64,000 nt of DNA from Duganella sp. 1224 (GCF_013408245.1 NZ_JACBYS010000002.1:620001-684000), one strand, 5' to 3'; positions 35,357-44,451 are shown, numbered from the stretch's first letter. Numbers and translations: made by a program. The notes: a model not told the origin generated them from the letters alone.

Positions 35357-36463
35357 TCAGTCGTCGCCGAAGTAGAAGCGCGTCTCGGATTTGAACACCT
35401 GACCCGGATACAACGCCGTGCTGGGGAAGTTGGCGTGGTTTGGACTGTCCGGCAGGTGCTGGGTTTCAAACGCAAACGCGCCGTGCCGCTGATAGGCCAC
35501 GCCCTCGCTGCCGATCTCCTTGCCGTCAAAGCCATTGACGGTGTATAGCTGTACCGACGGCTCGCTGGTGCCGACCACCAGCCGTCGCCCGGCGGCGGTG
35601 ATGGTGGCCACGCGCGCGTAGGTGCCCGGCGGTTTGCTCAGCACCAGGCTGTGGTCAAAGCCGCCCGGCACCGATGGCAGGCGCTCGGTGACGCTGGCCG
35701 CGCTGCGGAAATCGAACGGCGTGCCCGCCACGTCCAGCAGCTTGCCGGTGGGGATGCGCATCGCGTCGGTTTCCAGATAGCGATCGGCGTCGATCTGGAA
35801 GCGGTGCTCCGCCAGCGTGTTGGCGGCGGCGCCGGCCAGGTTGAGGTAGACGTGGTTGGTCAGGTTGAGCACCGTCGGCGCGCTGGTCGTGGCCTGGTAT
35901 TCGATGCGGAATTCGTCGCGCTGGCGCAGCAGGCGGTAGGTCACGGTGACGTCCAGCGCGCCGGGGAAATTCTGGTCGCCGTCGGGACTGTGCAGCCGGT
36001 AGACCGAGCCGATCGCGTCCTGGTCGGCAAAGTCCTGGCGCTGCCAGACGCGCTTGTCGTACGGGTCCGGATCGCCATGCAGGGCCATGCCCTTGTAGTT
36101 GGAGATCAGTTGCACGGTCTTGCCGTCCAGCGTGTAGCGGGCGTTGGCGATGCGGCCGGCGTAGCGGCCGATGATGGCGCCGTACCGGCCACGCGTGCGC
36201 TCGAACGCGGCCAGGTCGGGCAGGCTGAGAATGACGTTGGCGCGCTGGCCATCGCGGTCGGCGACGTCGGCCTGCACCAGCGTGGCGCCGTAGTCGATGT
36301 AGGCCAGCCGCATGCCGCGCGCATTTTCCAGCACCACTTTTTCGACCTTCTGGCCGGCGGCGGTGACGCCGTACGGTTCCACGCGCAGGCCGGCGCCGGC
36401 AACCGCGGCGCCGCTGGCGAACAGGGAGGCCGCCAGCAGCGCGGCCGGAAGCGTGGCGCGCAT
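35357..36463 (-). CDS. Aldose 1-epimerase (GalM-like), exported
   Basis: Interconverts alpha and beta aldose anomers. The 368-residue protein has a signal peptide (RATLPAALLAASLFASGAAVAGA), so it likely works in the periplasm. Family features are GAIIGRYAGRIANARYTLDG, the catalytic region NLTNHVYLNLAG (His) and late FETQHLPDSPNHANFPS with the catalytic Glu. The start overlaps the MFS transporter stop by one base (TGATG), so both are translated together and presumably prepare and import the same sugar. Confidence 0.92.
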   Translation of the reverse strand: MRATLPAALLAASLFASGAAVAGAGLRVEPYGVTAAGQKVEKVVLENARGMRLAYIDYGATLVQADVADRDGQRANVILSLPDLAAFERTRGRYGAIIGRYAGRIANARYTLDGKTVQLISNYKGMALHGDPDPYDKRVWQRQDFADQDAIGSVYRLHSPDGDQNFPGALDVTVTYRLLRQRDEFRIEYQATTSAPTVLNLTNHVYLNLAGAAANTLAEHRFQIDADRYLETDAMRIPTGKLLDVAGTPFDFRSAASVTERLPSVPGGFDHSLVLSKPPGTYARVATITAAGRRLVVGTSEPSVQLYTVNGFDGKEIGSEGVAYQRHGAFAFETQHLPDSPNHANFPSTALYPGQVFKSETRFYFGDD

Positions 36464-37866
36464 CACAGGTCGGTGATTTCCTTGTGGCGCGGCACCAGCG
36501 CCTTCATCACCACCCATGCCGCCAGGTAGGCCAGCGCGCAGATGCCGAACATGATCATGTAGCCGGTGTGGATGTCGTTGACCGACTTGTAGTAGTCGAA
36601 CACCCAGCCACCCAGCTTGGTCAGCAGCACGCCGCCGATGCCGCCGGCCATGCCGCCGATGCCGATCACCGACGCCACCGATTTTTGCGGGAACATGTCG
36701 GACACGGTGGTGAAGATGTTGGCCGACCAGGCCTGGTGCGCCGACGCGCCCACGCCGATCAGCAATACCGGTATCCAGTAGCTGATGGAGCCGAGCGGCT
36801 GCGCCAGCAGCACCACCAGCGGGAAGAAGGCGATCAGCAGCATGGCCTTCATGCGGCCGTCGTACGGTGCATAGCCGCGCGCCATGAAGTAGCTGGGGAA
36901 CCAGCCGCCGCCGATCGAGCCGATCATGGTCATACTGTACAACACGGCCAGCGGGATGACGATGGCCTCGCCCTTCATGCCGTACTGTGCCGACAGGTAG
37001 GTCGGCAGCCAGAACAGGAAGAACCACCAGACGCCGTCGGTCATGAATTTACCGAAGGCGAAGGCCCAGGTCTGACGGTACTTCAGCAACTGGAACCACG
37101 ACACTTTCTTGGCGGCGGCGATCGATGCTTGCTCGCTGTTTTCCGCCGGCGCCACCGAGTCGCTGCGGATGTAGGCCAGTTCGGCGGCCGTCAGGCGCGG
37201 CTGCTGCTCGGGCTTCTCGTACAGCCACAGCCAGACGCTCATCCAGATGAAGCCCAGCATGCCGATCATGATGAAGGCCGCCTGCCAGCCCCAGATGGCG
37301 GCCAGCAGCGGCACGGTGATCGGCGCCAGCACCGCGCCCACATTGGCGCCGGAGTTGAAGATGCCGGTGGCGAAGGAGCGTTCCTTCTTCGGGAAGTATT
37401 CCGCGGTGGCCTTGATGGCGGCCGGGAAGTTGCCGGCCTCGCCCACCGCCAGCACCGCGCGCGACAGCATGAAGCCGACGATCGACGGCACCGCCGCCAC
37501 GCCAAAGATGCCGAGGAAGGCCACCGCCACCTCGCCCATCGGCACCGAGAACGCGTGCATCAGCGCACCCAGCGACCACACGGTGATGGCCACCACGTAG
37601 GCGGCCTTGGTGCCGATCTTGTCGACCACGCGGCCGGCAAACAGCATCGAGATGGCGTAGACAAACTGGAAGGCGGCGGCGATGTTGGCGTAGTCGGTGT
37701 TACTCCAGCCGAACTCGGTCGACAACGCCGGCGCCAGCAGGCTCAGGACCTGCCGGTCCAGGTAATTGACGGTGGTAGCAAAAAACAACAGGGCGCAGAT
37801 GGTCCAGCGGTACTTACCGACGGACTGGGCCACCGCTTGCGCATTGACGGGCTCGCTCAGGTTCAT
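36463..37866 (-). CDS. MFS transporter, hexuronate (ExuT-like, ACS family)
   Basis: A 467-residue twelve-helix transporter of the anion:cation symporter family. It opens with RWTICALLFFATTVNYLDRQ. Family signatures are LGVGEAGNFPA-like AVLAVGEAGNFPAAIKATAE, then FFPKKERSFATGIFNSG-like YFPKKERSFATGIFNSGANV. Relatives import hexuronates such as galacturonate and glucuronate. ATG 37866 is preferred to an upstream start. It is co-transcribed with galM. The upstream gap holds a pair of inverted 13-bp sites at 37934 and 37992. The uronate link fits the GH105 operon elsewhere in the window. Confidence 0.88.
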   Translation of the reverse strand: MNLSEPVNAQAVAQSVGKYRWTICALLFFATTVNYLDRQVLSLLAPALSTEFGWSNTDYANIAAAFQFVYAISMLFAGRVVDKIGTKAAYVVAITVWSLGALMHAFSVPMGEVAVAFLGIFGVAAVPSIVGFMLSRAVLAVGEAGNFPAAIKATAEYFPKKERSFATGIFNSGANVGAVLAPITVPLLAAIWGWQAAFIMIGMLGFIWMSVWLWLYEKPEQQPRLTAAELAYIRSDSVAPAENSEQASIAAAKKVSWFQLLKYRQTWAFAFGKFMTDGVWWFFLFWLPTYLSAQYGMKGEAIVIPLAVLYSMTMIGSIGGGWFPSYFMARGYAPYDGRMKAMLLIAFFPLVVLLAQPLGSISYWIPVLLIGVGASAHQAWSANIFTTVSDMFPQKSVASVIGIGGMAGGIGGVLLTKLGGWVFDYYKSVNDIHTGYMIMFGICALAYLAAWVVMKALVPRHKEITDL

Positions 37867-37933
37867 GGCATCACTTATTGTGTGTTTATGGTGATGATCT
37901 CTCGGTCTCCACGAGATCATGCTTTAGTCGTAT

Positions 37934-38004
37934 GTCATCGTACAACCATAAAACGGCGGAAGCAAGCAGAAAGATGCGCCCGCCGCCAACTGTTGTACGA
38001 TGAC
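37934..38004. promoter_or_regulatory. Paired inverted 13-bp sites upstream of the MFS gene
   Basis: GTCATCGTACAAC (37934-37946) and its exact reverse complement GTTGTACGATGAC (37992-38004) are spaced 45 bp apart in the gap between the two transporter genes. Each looks like a TTGTACGATGACA-type GntR site, so they may be two operators; a looped hairpin terminator for the upstream minus-strand gene is the alternative. Confidence 0.45.
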
Positions 38005-39264
38005 TTAGCGTGTTTTTACCAGCAGCAGCGCCACCAGCGTGATCAGCGCGGCGGCCGACAGATAGTAGCCCACGTACTGCAATCCATAGTTGGTCGCCAG
38101 CCAGGTGGCGGCGTACGGCGCCAGCGAGGCGCCCAGGATGCCGGCCAGGTTGAAGGTCAGCGACGAGCCGGTGTAGCGCACCTCGGCCGGGAACAGTTCC
38201 GACAGGATGGTGCCGAGCGGGCCATAGGTCAGGCCCATCAGGCCCAGGCCGACCGACAGGAACAGCGTAACCTGCAGGCTGCTGCCGGAGCCGAACATCG
38301 GCGCCAGCGCCAGGCCGAACACGGCAATGGCGGCCGAGACCCAGATCAGCGTGGTGCGGCGGCCCTTGCGGTCGGCCCACACGGCCGACACCGGTATCGT
38401 CAGCGCGAAGAACAGCACGGCGAACAATTGCAGGATCAGGAAATGCTGGCGCGAGAACTTCAGCGCGGTGGTGCCCCAGCTCAGCGCGAACACCGTCATC
38501 AGGTAGAACAGCACGAAGGTGGCCAGCGCGATCAGCGTGCCCAGCACCAGCGCCCGGCCGTGCTGCTGCCACACGGCCAGCACCGGCACCTTGACGCGCT
38601 CGTTCTTGTCCAGCACCTGCTGGAAGTCCGGCGTCTCGTGGATCTTCAGGCGGATATACAGGCCAACGATCACCAGCAGCGAGCTGGCCAGGAAGGGAAT
38701 GCGCCAGCCGTAGCTGAAGAATTCGGCGTCGCTCAGCAGCTGGCTCAGCAGCAAGAAGATGCCGCCCGACAGGAAAAAGCCGATCGGCGCGCCCAGTTGC
38801 GGGAACATGCCGTACCAGGCGCGCTTGCCTGGCGGCGCGTTCTCGGTGGCCAGCAGCACTGCGCCGCCCCATTCGCCGCCCAGGCCCAGGCCCTGGCCAA
38901 AGCGGCACAGCGCCAGCAGCGCCGGCGCCAGCGTGCCGATGGTGGCGTAGGTCGGCAGCAGGCCGATCACCACGGTGGAGATGCCCATGGTCAGCAGCGC
39001 CGCCACCAGCGTCGCCTTGCGGCCGACGCGGTCGCCGAAGTGGCCGAACACGGCCGAGCCGACCGGGCGCGCGAAGAAGGCGATGGCGAACGTGGCCAGC
39101 GACTGCAGCGTGGCGGCGGCGGGATCGCTGGCCGGGAAGAAGAGCTTGGGAAACACCAGCACCGCCGCCGTGGCGTAGATGTAGAAGTCGAAGAACTCGA
39201 TGGTAGTGCCGATCAGGCTGGCAAACAGCACGGTGCCGGCCGAATTGGTCTGGTGCTGACTCAT
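38005..39264 (-). CDS. MFS transporter, metabolite:H+ symporter (MHS) family
   Basis: A 419-residue transporter like KgtP, ShiA and ProP. Opening SLIGTTIEFFDFYIYATAAV, the first loop GHFGDRVGRKATL, the central GQGLGLGGEWGGAVLLATEN and a later loop ADRKGRRTTL are all family marks. Substrates of relatives are organic acids or betaines; the substrate here is unknown. ATG 39264 is preferred because AGGAG lies 5 bases upstream, while an upstream in-frame start would lack it. It precedes the ExuT-like gene on the same strand with a 138-bp gap, so it is probably a separate unit. Confidence 0.9.
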   Translation of the reverse strand: MSQHQTNSAGTVLFASLIGTTIEFFDFYIYATAAVLVFPKLFFPASDPAAATLQSLATFAIAFFARPVGSAVFGHFGDRVGRKATLVAALLTMGISTVVIGLLPTYATIGTLAPALLALCRFGQGLGLGGEWGGAVLLATENAPPGKRAWYGMFPQLGAPIGFFLSGGIFLLLSQLLSDAEFFSYGWRIPFLASSLLVIVGLYIRLKIHETPDFQQVLDKNERVKVPVLAVWQQHGRALVLGTLIALATFVLFYLMTVFALSWGTTALKFSRQHFLILQLFAVLFFALTIPVSAVWADRKGRRTTLIWVSAAIAVFGLALAPMFGSGSSLQVTLFLSVGLGLMGLTYGPLGTILSELFPAEVRYTGSSLTFNLAGILGASLAPYAATWLATNYGLQYVGYYLSAAALITLVALLLVKTR

Positions 39265-39328
39265 GGGCGCTCCTGCAGTGGGTGTGCGGGCCATCATACA
39301 CATCCCCTTGCAGGATTGCCAAGCTTGA

Positions 39329-39649
39329 CTAGGGGTCTATTTGCGCAAAGCCGACGGCCAGCTCGTCGGCGCGTAGCGGCCGCACCACGCGCGCCTTTTC
39401 CTCGCCGTCCAGCAGGAAGATGAAGGTGGGCCACAGCTTGACGCGGAACGAGCGCCCCAGCGGCCGGCCCGGGCCGTCCTCGACCTTGTAGTGCGCCACG
39501 CTCTCGCTGCCGGCAAAGGCTTGCTGCAGCGGCGGCTGCGCGGCCATGCAGTGGCCGCACCAGTTGGCGCCGAATTCCAGCAAGACCGGCCCCTGCATCG
39601 CGTCGACCTCGGCGCGCTGCGGCGCCTCGGGGATGTAGCGTGTTTTCAT
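39329..39649 (-). CDS. Thioredoxin-family protein
   Basis: A 106-residue thioredoxin-fold protein with active site WCGHC preceded by LLEFGAN and a cis-Pro at LWPTFIFLLDG. There is no signal peptide, so it is cytoplasmic. CGHC rather than CGPC is closer to PDI-like sites and suggests a more oxidising potential. Its ATG directly follows the ChaN-like stop (TAAATG), so the two are co-translated. Confidence 0.87.
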   Translation of the reverse strand: MKTRYIPEAPQRAEVDAMQGPVLLEFGANWCGHCMAAQPPLQQAFAGSESVAHYKVEDGPGRPLGRSFRVKLWPTFIFLLDGEEKARVVRPLRADELAVGFAQIDP

Positions 39650-40501
39650 TTATCCCTTTTTCACCTGTTTGCACGGGTCGTCGCGCTGTTGCGGCGCCAG
39701 TGGCTGAATGCTGTCATACCGGCCGCCGTTGTCGCGGCCCTCGATAAACCCCACGCTGCGCATGCTCAGCGTGGGCGCCGCCTGCCGGATCCAGTAGCCG
39801 GCGCCGATGTCCTTGCGCACGTGGCCGTTGCCGGCGATCAGCACAACGTCGCGCGGCTGCTGGTCCAGCACGATCTTGGCCATCCAGATGTCGCGCGCCA
39901 CCTGGGCGTTGACCATGCCGCCGACCATCATCTCCGGCAGCATATTGCAATGGCCGCTGATGATCTCCTGCTGTTGCTCGCTGACGATGGCCGCCGGCAG
40001 CGGCTGGTCCAGCTGGTATTGCCTGACGCTTTTCGGATCAAAGCTGGAGGCCACGCCATCGCGCACCACGCGCGAGGCGTCGGAACGCGACAGATTGCCG
40101 GCCACCAGCGGCAGATGGTAGGTCAGCGCCAGTTGAATCACAGGATAATACAATTGCCAATCCCAGTGCGCACCGCCGGCCACCCGGATCACGCACTGCG
40201 CATCGGCGCAGCCTTTCTGCGCCTTGTCGACCAGGTCCTGGTTCTCGCGGTCGAACTGCTCCATGACGATGGCCGGGCGCCAGCCGGCCTCCACCCGCTG
40301 GCGCAGCAGCTCGTAGCGCAGCTTGTGGCCCTGGGCGTTGTCGTGCACCTCGCCCAGCAGCAGCACCTGGGGATTGCCCGCCCCCAGCAGGTCGGACGCC
40401 GGCGCGGTCGCTGGCTTGCCGCCGCTGGCGCAGCCCGCCAGCACTACCGCCGCCGACACCGCCGAAGTCAATCGAATTCTGGCCCTATATGTGGAAATCA
40501 T
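39650..40501 (-). CDS. ChaN-family lipoprotein (heme/iron-related)
   Basis: A 283-residue lipoprotein with lipobox LAGC (Cys24) after a hydrophobic signal. The ChaN domain opens with VLLLGEVHDNAQGHKLRYEL, then AIVMEQFDRENQ, and closes with the conserved VVLIAGNGHVRKDIGAGYWI. ChaN proteins bind heme at the outer membrane and take part in iron acquisition. Start ATG 40501 gives the standard lipoprotein leader. It forms an operon with the thioredoxin-like gene. Confidence 0.85.
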   Translation of the reverse strand: MISTYRARIRLTSAVSAAVVLAGCASGGKPATAPASDLLGAGNPQVLLLGEVHDNAQGHKLRYELLRQRVEAGWRPAIVMEQFDRENQDLVDKAQKGCADAQCVIRVAGGAHWDWQLYYPVIQLALTYHLPLVAGNLSRSDASRVVRDGVASSFDPKSVRQYQLDQPLPAAIVSEQQQEIISGHCNMLPEMMVGGMVNAQVARDIWMAKIVLDQQPRDVVLIAGNGHVRKDIGAGYWIRQAAPTLSMRSVGFIEGRDNGGRYDSIQPLAPQQRDDPCKQVKKG

Positions 40502-40757
40502 CTGATGAACGCCTGTCTTGTGCAAATTGGTTTGTTGAAAAAGTGATATTCATCTGCGCCACTGGCAAGCCGCCGACAGGTGTTGTTGCGGCGCAAAATT
40601 ACGTTGTTCCAAAAGAAAAACAGATGGCAATTTATTATGGGATATGATTTAATATCAGAACGGTAGCAAGTGTCAGATTGATACCGCATCATTTTACAGT
40701 TTGTGCATTAAATCGACCTTAACTTCCTGTTCTTGTAGCACTGCCGGGAGTGTCATC

Positions 40758-41105
40758 GTGAAAGTACCGTCCTTGATCTCGACTGCTTTACTAGCTTTAA
40801 GCCTCGCCGGCGCCGTACAGGCTCAGCCTGCCGCACCGGCAAACAGCAATATTGCACCTGCAACAATCGAACTGGTGCACTGCGACGCGCACGACACCGC
40901 GCCGTGCAGCACCGACGCGTCCGTTGCCGCCCCATCCGACGACGCCGAGCATACGCTGCCGCCCGCCGATCCGAAACAGCGCCAGCAGGACGTGCCGGCC
41001 ACGCCGGTGCCGGAGCCGGAAACCTTCGTCATGCTGATGCTGGGCCTGGTTGTGCTGGGCGTGGCCTCGCGCAGCCGCCAGTCGCCGGACAAGTTCAGCG
41101 ACTGA
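40758..41105 (+). CDS. Small exported PEP-CTERM protein
   Basis: A 115-residue protein with a signal peptide (LISTALLALSLAGAVQAQ), a short Ala/Pro/Asp-rich body with two Cys, and a C-terminal PEP-CTERM tag: TPVPEPETF, a hydrophobic helix and a basic SRSRQ end. The tag is recognised by exosortase in EPS-making bacteria. Start is GTG 40758 with GGGAG seven bases upstream; a TTG at 40701 is possible but would bury the signal. Function of the short body is unknown. A good terminator follows. Confidence 0.78.
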   Translation: MKVPSLISTALLALSLAGAVQAQPAAPANSNIAPATIELVHCDAHDTAPCSTDASVAAPSDDAEHTLPPADPKQRQQDVPATPVPEPETFVMLMLGLVVLGVASRSRQSPDKFSD

Positions 41106-41128
41106 GCCGTCTCATCCGTTCACACCAC

Positions 41129-41152
41129 ATCCCGCCGCGCGCGGGATTTTTT
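41129..41152 (+). terminator. Rho-independent terminator after the PEP-CTERM gene
   Basis: Stem ATCCCGC/GCGGGAT (41129-41135 with 41141-41147) with a 5-base loop and T6 tail. It is 23 bp after the PEP-CTERM stop and just ahead of the convergent histidine kinase. Confidence 0.88.
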
Positions 41153-41163
41153 ACGTCCGCCGC

Positions 41164-42744
41164 TCAAGCGTGCAGGCGGCTGTCCGGCTGCAGCGCGGTG
41201 TCGTCGGACGGCGTCACGCACGGCATGCGCAGCGTGAAGCTGGCGCCCTGCCCCAGCACGCTGGCCACGGTGATGCTGCCGCCAAACTGCTTGGCGATCA
41301 GGTTGAACACGATATTCAGGCCCAGGCCGGTGCCGCCCTGGCCGCGGCGGGTGGTCACGAAGGGGTCGAACACCTTGTCCAGCATGTCCGGCGGAATGCC
41401 CTTGCCGTTGTCGGTCACATGCATCTCGATCCAGTCGCCCTGCTGCGCCACGCCAATCTCGATGCGGCCCTCGTCCTCGGGATCGAAGGCGTGGTCGACG
41501 CAGTTCAACGTCAGGTTGGTGATGACCTGCGCCAGCGCGCCCGGATAGCTGTCCAGCATGATGTCGGCCGGGCAGACGATGCTGACCGTGATGCGCGTCT
41601 TCTTCAACCTCGGCTGCAGGCTGGACACCACCTCGTTGATGTAGTCGCGCAGCTCGAAGCGGCGGCGCGCCTCGCTCACCTGGTCGACCGCGATCTGCTT
41701 GAAGCTGTGGATCAGGTGCGCCGCCCGGTAGGCGTTGTTCATGATCAGCCGCGTGCTTTCCGAGGCCGTCTCCAGGTAGCGCGTGATGTCGGACTTCTTG
41801 ACGTTGCCGCCCTCGACCGAGGCCTGCACCTTCTCGGTGGCCTCCATCAGCACCGAGGCGCTGGTCAGCGCGATGCCGACCGGCGTGTTGATCTCGTGGG
41901 CGACGCCGGCCACCAGCCCGCCCAGCGACGCCAGCCGCTCGGCCTGCAGCAGCGACTCCTGCGTGCGGCGCAGATCGTCCATCGCCTTGGCGGTGGCCTG
42001 GGCCGACTTGCGCGCCTCGTCCTCGGCCTCGCGGATGCGCTGGATGTTGGACTTGATCTTGCGCTGGATGGCGTTGAAGCCGCGGATCACCTCGCCCAGC
42101 TCGTCCTGGCGGTTGTCCGGCAGTTCCTCCACCTCGTCGCTGCCGCGCGTGGCCAGATCGAACAGGCCGTCGCGCAGCTGCTTGAGCGGGCCGAACACGA
42201 AGCGCAGCGACCACGCCAGCGCCGCCACCAGGATCAGGTCGAGGATCAGCACCTCGGTCACCTTGCGCCGCACCTCGGCGGCCAGGGTGGCGTCGATCTG
42301 CGCGCGGCTGAAGTTGACCACCACGCGGCCGACGATGACCGGCTTGAGGGCCGCCCCGGCCGCGCCGGAATCGCGGTAAGCCAGGTCGGCCACCACCGGC
42401 GTGCCCGGCACGGCGGCGTCGTTTTCAATCGAGGTAATGGTGCCGTTCTCGTTGCGCAGCTTGCCCGAGAACAGGCCAACCGACGTATCATAGACGCGGA
42501 TCGACACCAGTTCCGGCGGCATCATCTCGGCCGCGACGATGTTGTCGACCTTGGCCTTGTCGAGGTCCCACAGCGCCGACGGCAGGCTGGTCTGCAGACG
42601 CGTCAGCACGCCCTGGCGCAGGCGCTGGCTGCTGACCTCCAGTTCATGGCCAAGGCTGTACTGGGCGTAGGTGCCGGACACGCCCAGCACCAGGGTGACT
42701 ATGACCACAAAAAGCAGCGTTAAGCGGCCTTTAATACCAAACAT
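41164..42744 (-). CDS. Sensor histidine kinase with HAMP linker
   Basis: A 526-residue membrane kinase. First membrane segment at about 8-28, periplasmic domain to about 165 (QTSLPSALWDLDKAKVDNIV), second membrane segment at about 168-190, HAMP and coiled coil to about 280. The phosphoacceptor His is in GVAHEINTPVGIALTSASVL. The ATPase domain shows NLTLNCVDHAF, VTDNGKGIPP and GGTGLGLNIV. ATG 42744 is chosen for GGGAGA seven bases upstream. No response regulator lies next to it. It is divergent from a HDOD gene pair. The signal is unknown. Confidence 0.9.
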   Translation of the reverse strand: MFGIKGRLTLLFVVIVTLVLGVSGTYAQYSLGHELEVSSQRLRQGVLTRLQTSLPSALWDLDKAKVDNIVAAEMMPPELVSIRVYDTSVGLFSGKLRNENGTITSIENDAAVPGTPVVADLAYRDSGAAGAALKPVIVGRVVVNFSRAQIDATLAAEVRRKVTEVLILDLILVAALAWSLRFVFGPLKQLRDGLFDLATRGSDEVEELPDNRQDELGEVIRGFNAIQRKIKSNIQRIREAEDEARKSAQATAKAMDDLRRTQESLLQAERLASLGGLVAGVAHEINTPVGIALTSASVLMEATEKVQASVEGGNVKKSDITRYLETASESTRLIMNNAYRAAHLIHSFKQIAVDQVSEARRRFELRDYINEVVSSLQPRLKKTRITVSIVCPADIMLDSYPGALAQVITNLTLNCVDHAFDPEDEGRIEIGVAQQGDWIEMHVTDNGKGIPPDMLDKVFDPFVTTRRGQGGTGLGLNIVFNLIAKQFGGSITVASVLGQGASFTLRMPCVTPSDDTALQPDSRLHA

Positions 42745-42865
42745 CGAGCGATCTCCCGACAACACGGATTTGACGGCAACGTCCCAATGTACGGTATGGG
42801 CTGCATCTTGGCAAGACAATGGTAAGATCGGGAAATAGTGACCAGGAAGCAAGCAGGAGGCGGGC

Positions 42866-43213
42866 ATGACAGGCAATTATCATCAACTGACACTGGCGGA
42901 GGTGCGGCCCGGCATGGTGCTGTCCGACGTGCTGCTGGACGTGCAGGGCCACGTGCTGCTGCCGCAGGGCACGGTGCTGACCGAGGCCATGCTGGCGCTG
43001 ATGCCGCGCCACGGCATTGCCGTGCTGCCCATCGTCAAGGACGAGGTGACGCCGGAGCAGGCGGCCGCCACGCTGCAGCACCACGAGGCGCGCCTGGCTC
43101 ACCTGTTCCGCAAGACCGATCCGGACCGCGACAGCGACTGGGCCACCGCCACGCTGCGCCGCTTCGTCACCGATTTCCGCCTGGGTGCGGAGGAGACGCC
43201 CGACCATGAGTAA
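42866..43213 (+). CDS. Small protein related to the N-terminal part of HD-GYP/HDOD proteins
   Basis: A 115-residue soluble protein. LAEVRPGMVLSDVLLDVQGH, then VLLPQGTVLTEAMLALMPRH resembles the short domain (DUF3391-like) often fused ahead of HD-GYP or HDOD domains. Here it is a separate gene overlapping the HDOD gene by 8 bp, so the two may act as a split version of such a protein. Ribosome-binding site is AGGAGG. Function unknown. Confidence 0.75.
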   Translation: MTGNYHQLTLAEVRPGMVLSDVLLDVQGHVLLPQGTVLTEAMLALMPRHGIAVLPIVKDEVTPEQAAATLQHHEARLAHLFRKTDPDRDSDWATATLRRFVTDFRLGAEETPDHE

Positions 43214-44051
43214 TACCCTGAGCTACGACGACGTGGTGCGCACGCTGGACGACCTGCCCTCGCTGCCGGCGGTGGTGATGGAACTGCTCAACAGCATCGA
43301 CCAAGACGACGTCGACATTTCGGTGCTGGCCAAGAAGGTCAGCTACGACCAGGCGCTGACGGCCAAGACACTGCGCCTGGCCAACTCCTCGCTGTACGGC
43401 CTGCAGGTCAAGGTCACCACCATCCAGCAGGCCATCACCTTCCTGGGTTTCCAGACCACGCGCAACCTGATCACGGCGGCGGCCGTCACCGGCTGCTTCG
43501 CCGAGGGCCACTGCCCCGGCTTCGACCACAAGGCGTTCTGGCGCCACTCGATCGCCACCGCCGCCTGCGCCAAGGTGCTGGCGCGGCAGATGCGCTTCAA
43601 CCAGGACTACGCTTTCACCGCCGGGCTGCTGCACGACATCGGCCGGCTGGTGCTGGTGTCCTGCTTCCCGAATCACTACTCGGAAGCCATCGCCTACCGC
43701 GAGCAGCACGACTGCTACATGCTGGACGCCGAGCGCAGCGTGCTGGGCGTCGATCACGTCGACGCCGGCCTGGCACTGGCAGAACACTGGAATTTTTCCG
43801 ATACGATGCGGCTGGCCATCGGCGGCCACCACGACCCGGAAGCGCCGGGCGCGGGCTTTTTGGCGGCCATCATCCACGTGGCCGACGCGATTGTCCATGC
43901 GCTCGATCTGGCGCAGGTACAGGACGACCTGGTGCCGCCTGTGTCCACCGTGGCCTGGACCGCGCTGGGCCTCGATGAGGAAGTGTATCTGCAGATCTTC
44001 CGCGAAACGGAATTGCAGTATGAAGAAATCTCTATGGTGTTGCTAACCTGA
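43206..44051 (+). CDS. HDOD-domain signalling protein
   Basis: A 281-residue protein. The HDOD domain covers about residues 15-215 (LPSLPAVVMELLNSIDQDDV; KTLRLANSSLYGL; FTAGLLHDIGRLVLV). HDOD proteins are HD-like, usually without catalytic activity, and scaffold signalling and motility pathways. LLHDIGR keeps an His-Asp pair, and HHDPE is present later, so metal binding cannot be excluded. It is translationally coupled to the small upstream gene and divergent from the histidine kinase. Confidence 0.88.
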   Translation: MSNTLSYDDVVRTLDDLPSLPAVVMELLNSIDQDDVDISVLAKKVSYDQALTAKTLRLANSSLYGLQVKVTTIQQAITFLGFQTTRNLITAAAVTGCFAEGHCPGFDHKAFWRHSIATAACAKVLARQMRFNQDYAFTAGLLHDIGRLVLVSCFPNHYSEAIAYREQHDCYMLDAERSVLGVDHVDAGLALAEHWNFSDTMRLAIGGHHDPEAPGAGFLAAIIHVADAIVHALDLAQVQDDLVPPVSTVAWTALGLDEEVYLQIFRETELQYEEISMVLLT

Positions 44052-44109
44052 AGTGGCGTCCTGCCGGGACGGGATCATCCTCGCACCGGCAGGCGCATGC
44101 GCGGGCGCA

Positions 44110-44451
44110 TCAATGATGTGCCGCGTTTCCGGCCTCGGCCTTTTTATCGGTGGCTGGACGGTCTTCTGGCTTCGGACGGCCCTGGGCGTCGGACAGGCGG
44201 TACTTGGTGCGGCGGTCGCCCATCAGGTCGCGCAGGTCGCGGATGCTCATGCCGGTCACTTCGTGCATGCGGATCAGCAGGGAAGCGCCGACCGGCAGGC
44301 GGTGGTGGCGGATTTTGCTGATCACCGGCGGCGCCACTTCCAGCAGGCGCGACAGCGCGGCATCGTTCTTCAGCTGCATCTTGCCGAGCAAGATATCCAG
44401 CAGGTGGTTAGGGTTGTAGCTTTCCTGAGAAGCGAGAGCATGATGTGCCAT
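44110..44451 (-). CDS. Small helix-turn-helix protein, XRE-like
   Basis: A 113-residue protein with a helical core (DILLGKMQLKNDAALSRLLE, then VAPPVISKIRHHRLPVGASL) that reads as a lambda-Cro/CI-type helix-turn-helix with VISKIR as the recognition part, followed by a charged, probably disordered tail. GAGGA lies eight bases before the ATG. It stands alone ahead of an AT-rich gap. It is probably a DNA-binding regulator with unknown targets. Confidence 0.7.
   Translation of the reverse strand: MAHHALASQESYNPNHLLDILLGKMQLKNDAALSRLLEVAPPVISKIRHHRLPVGASLLIRMHEVTGMSIRDLRDLMGDRRTKYRLSDAQGRPKPEDRPATDKKAEAGNAAHH

Noticed and set aside
36484..39423. Long open frame (about 980 codons) antisense to the two MFS transporters
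   Set aside because: Same GC-driven antisense effect; the translation is low-complexity His/Arg/Gln and crosses two real genes.
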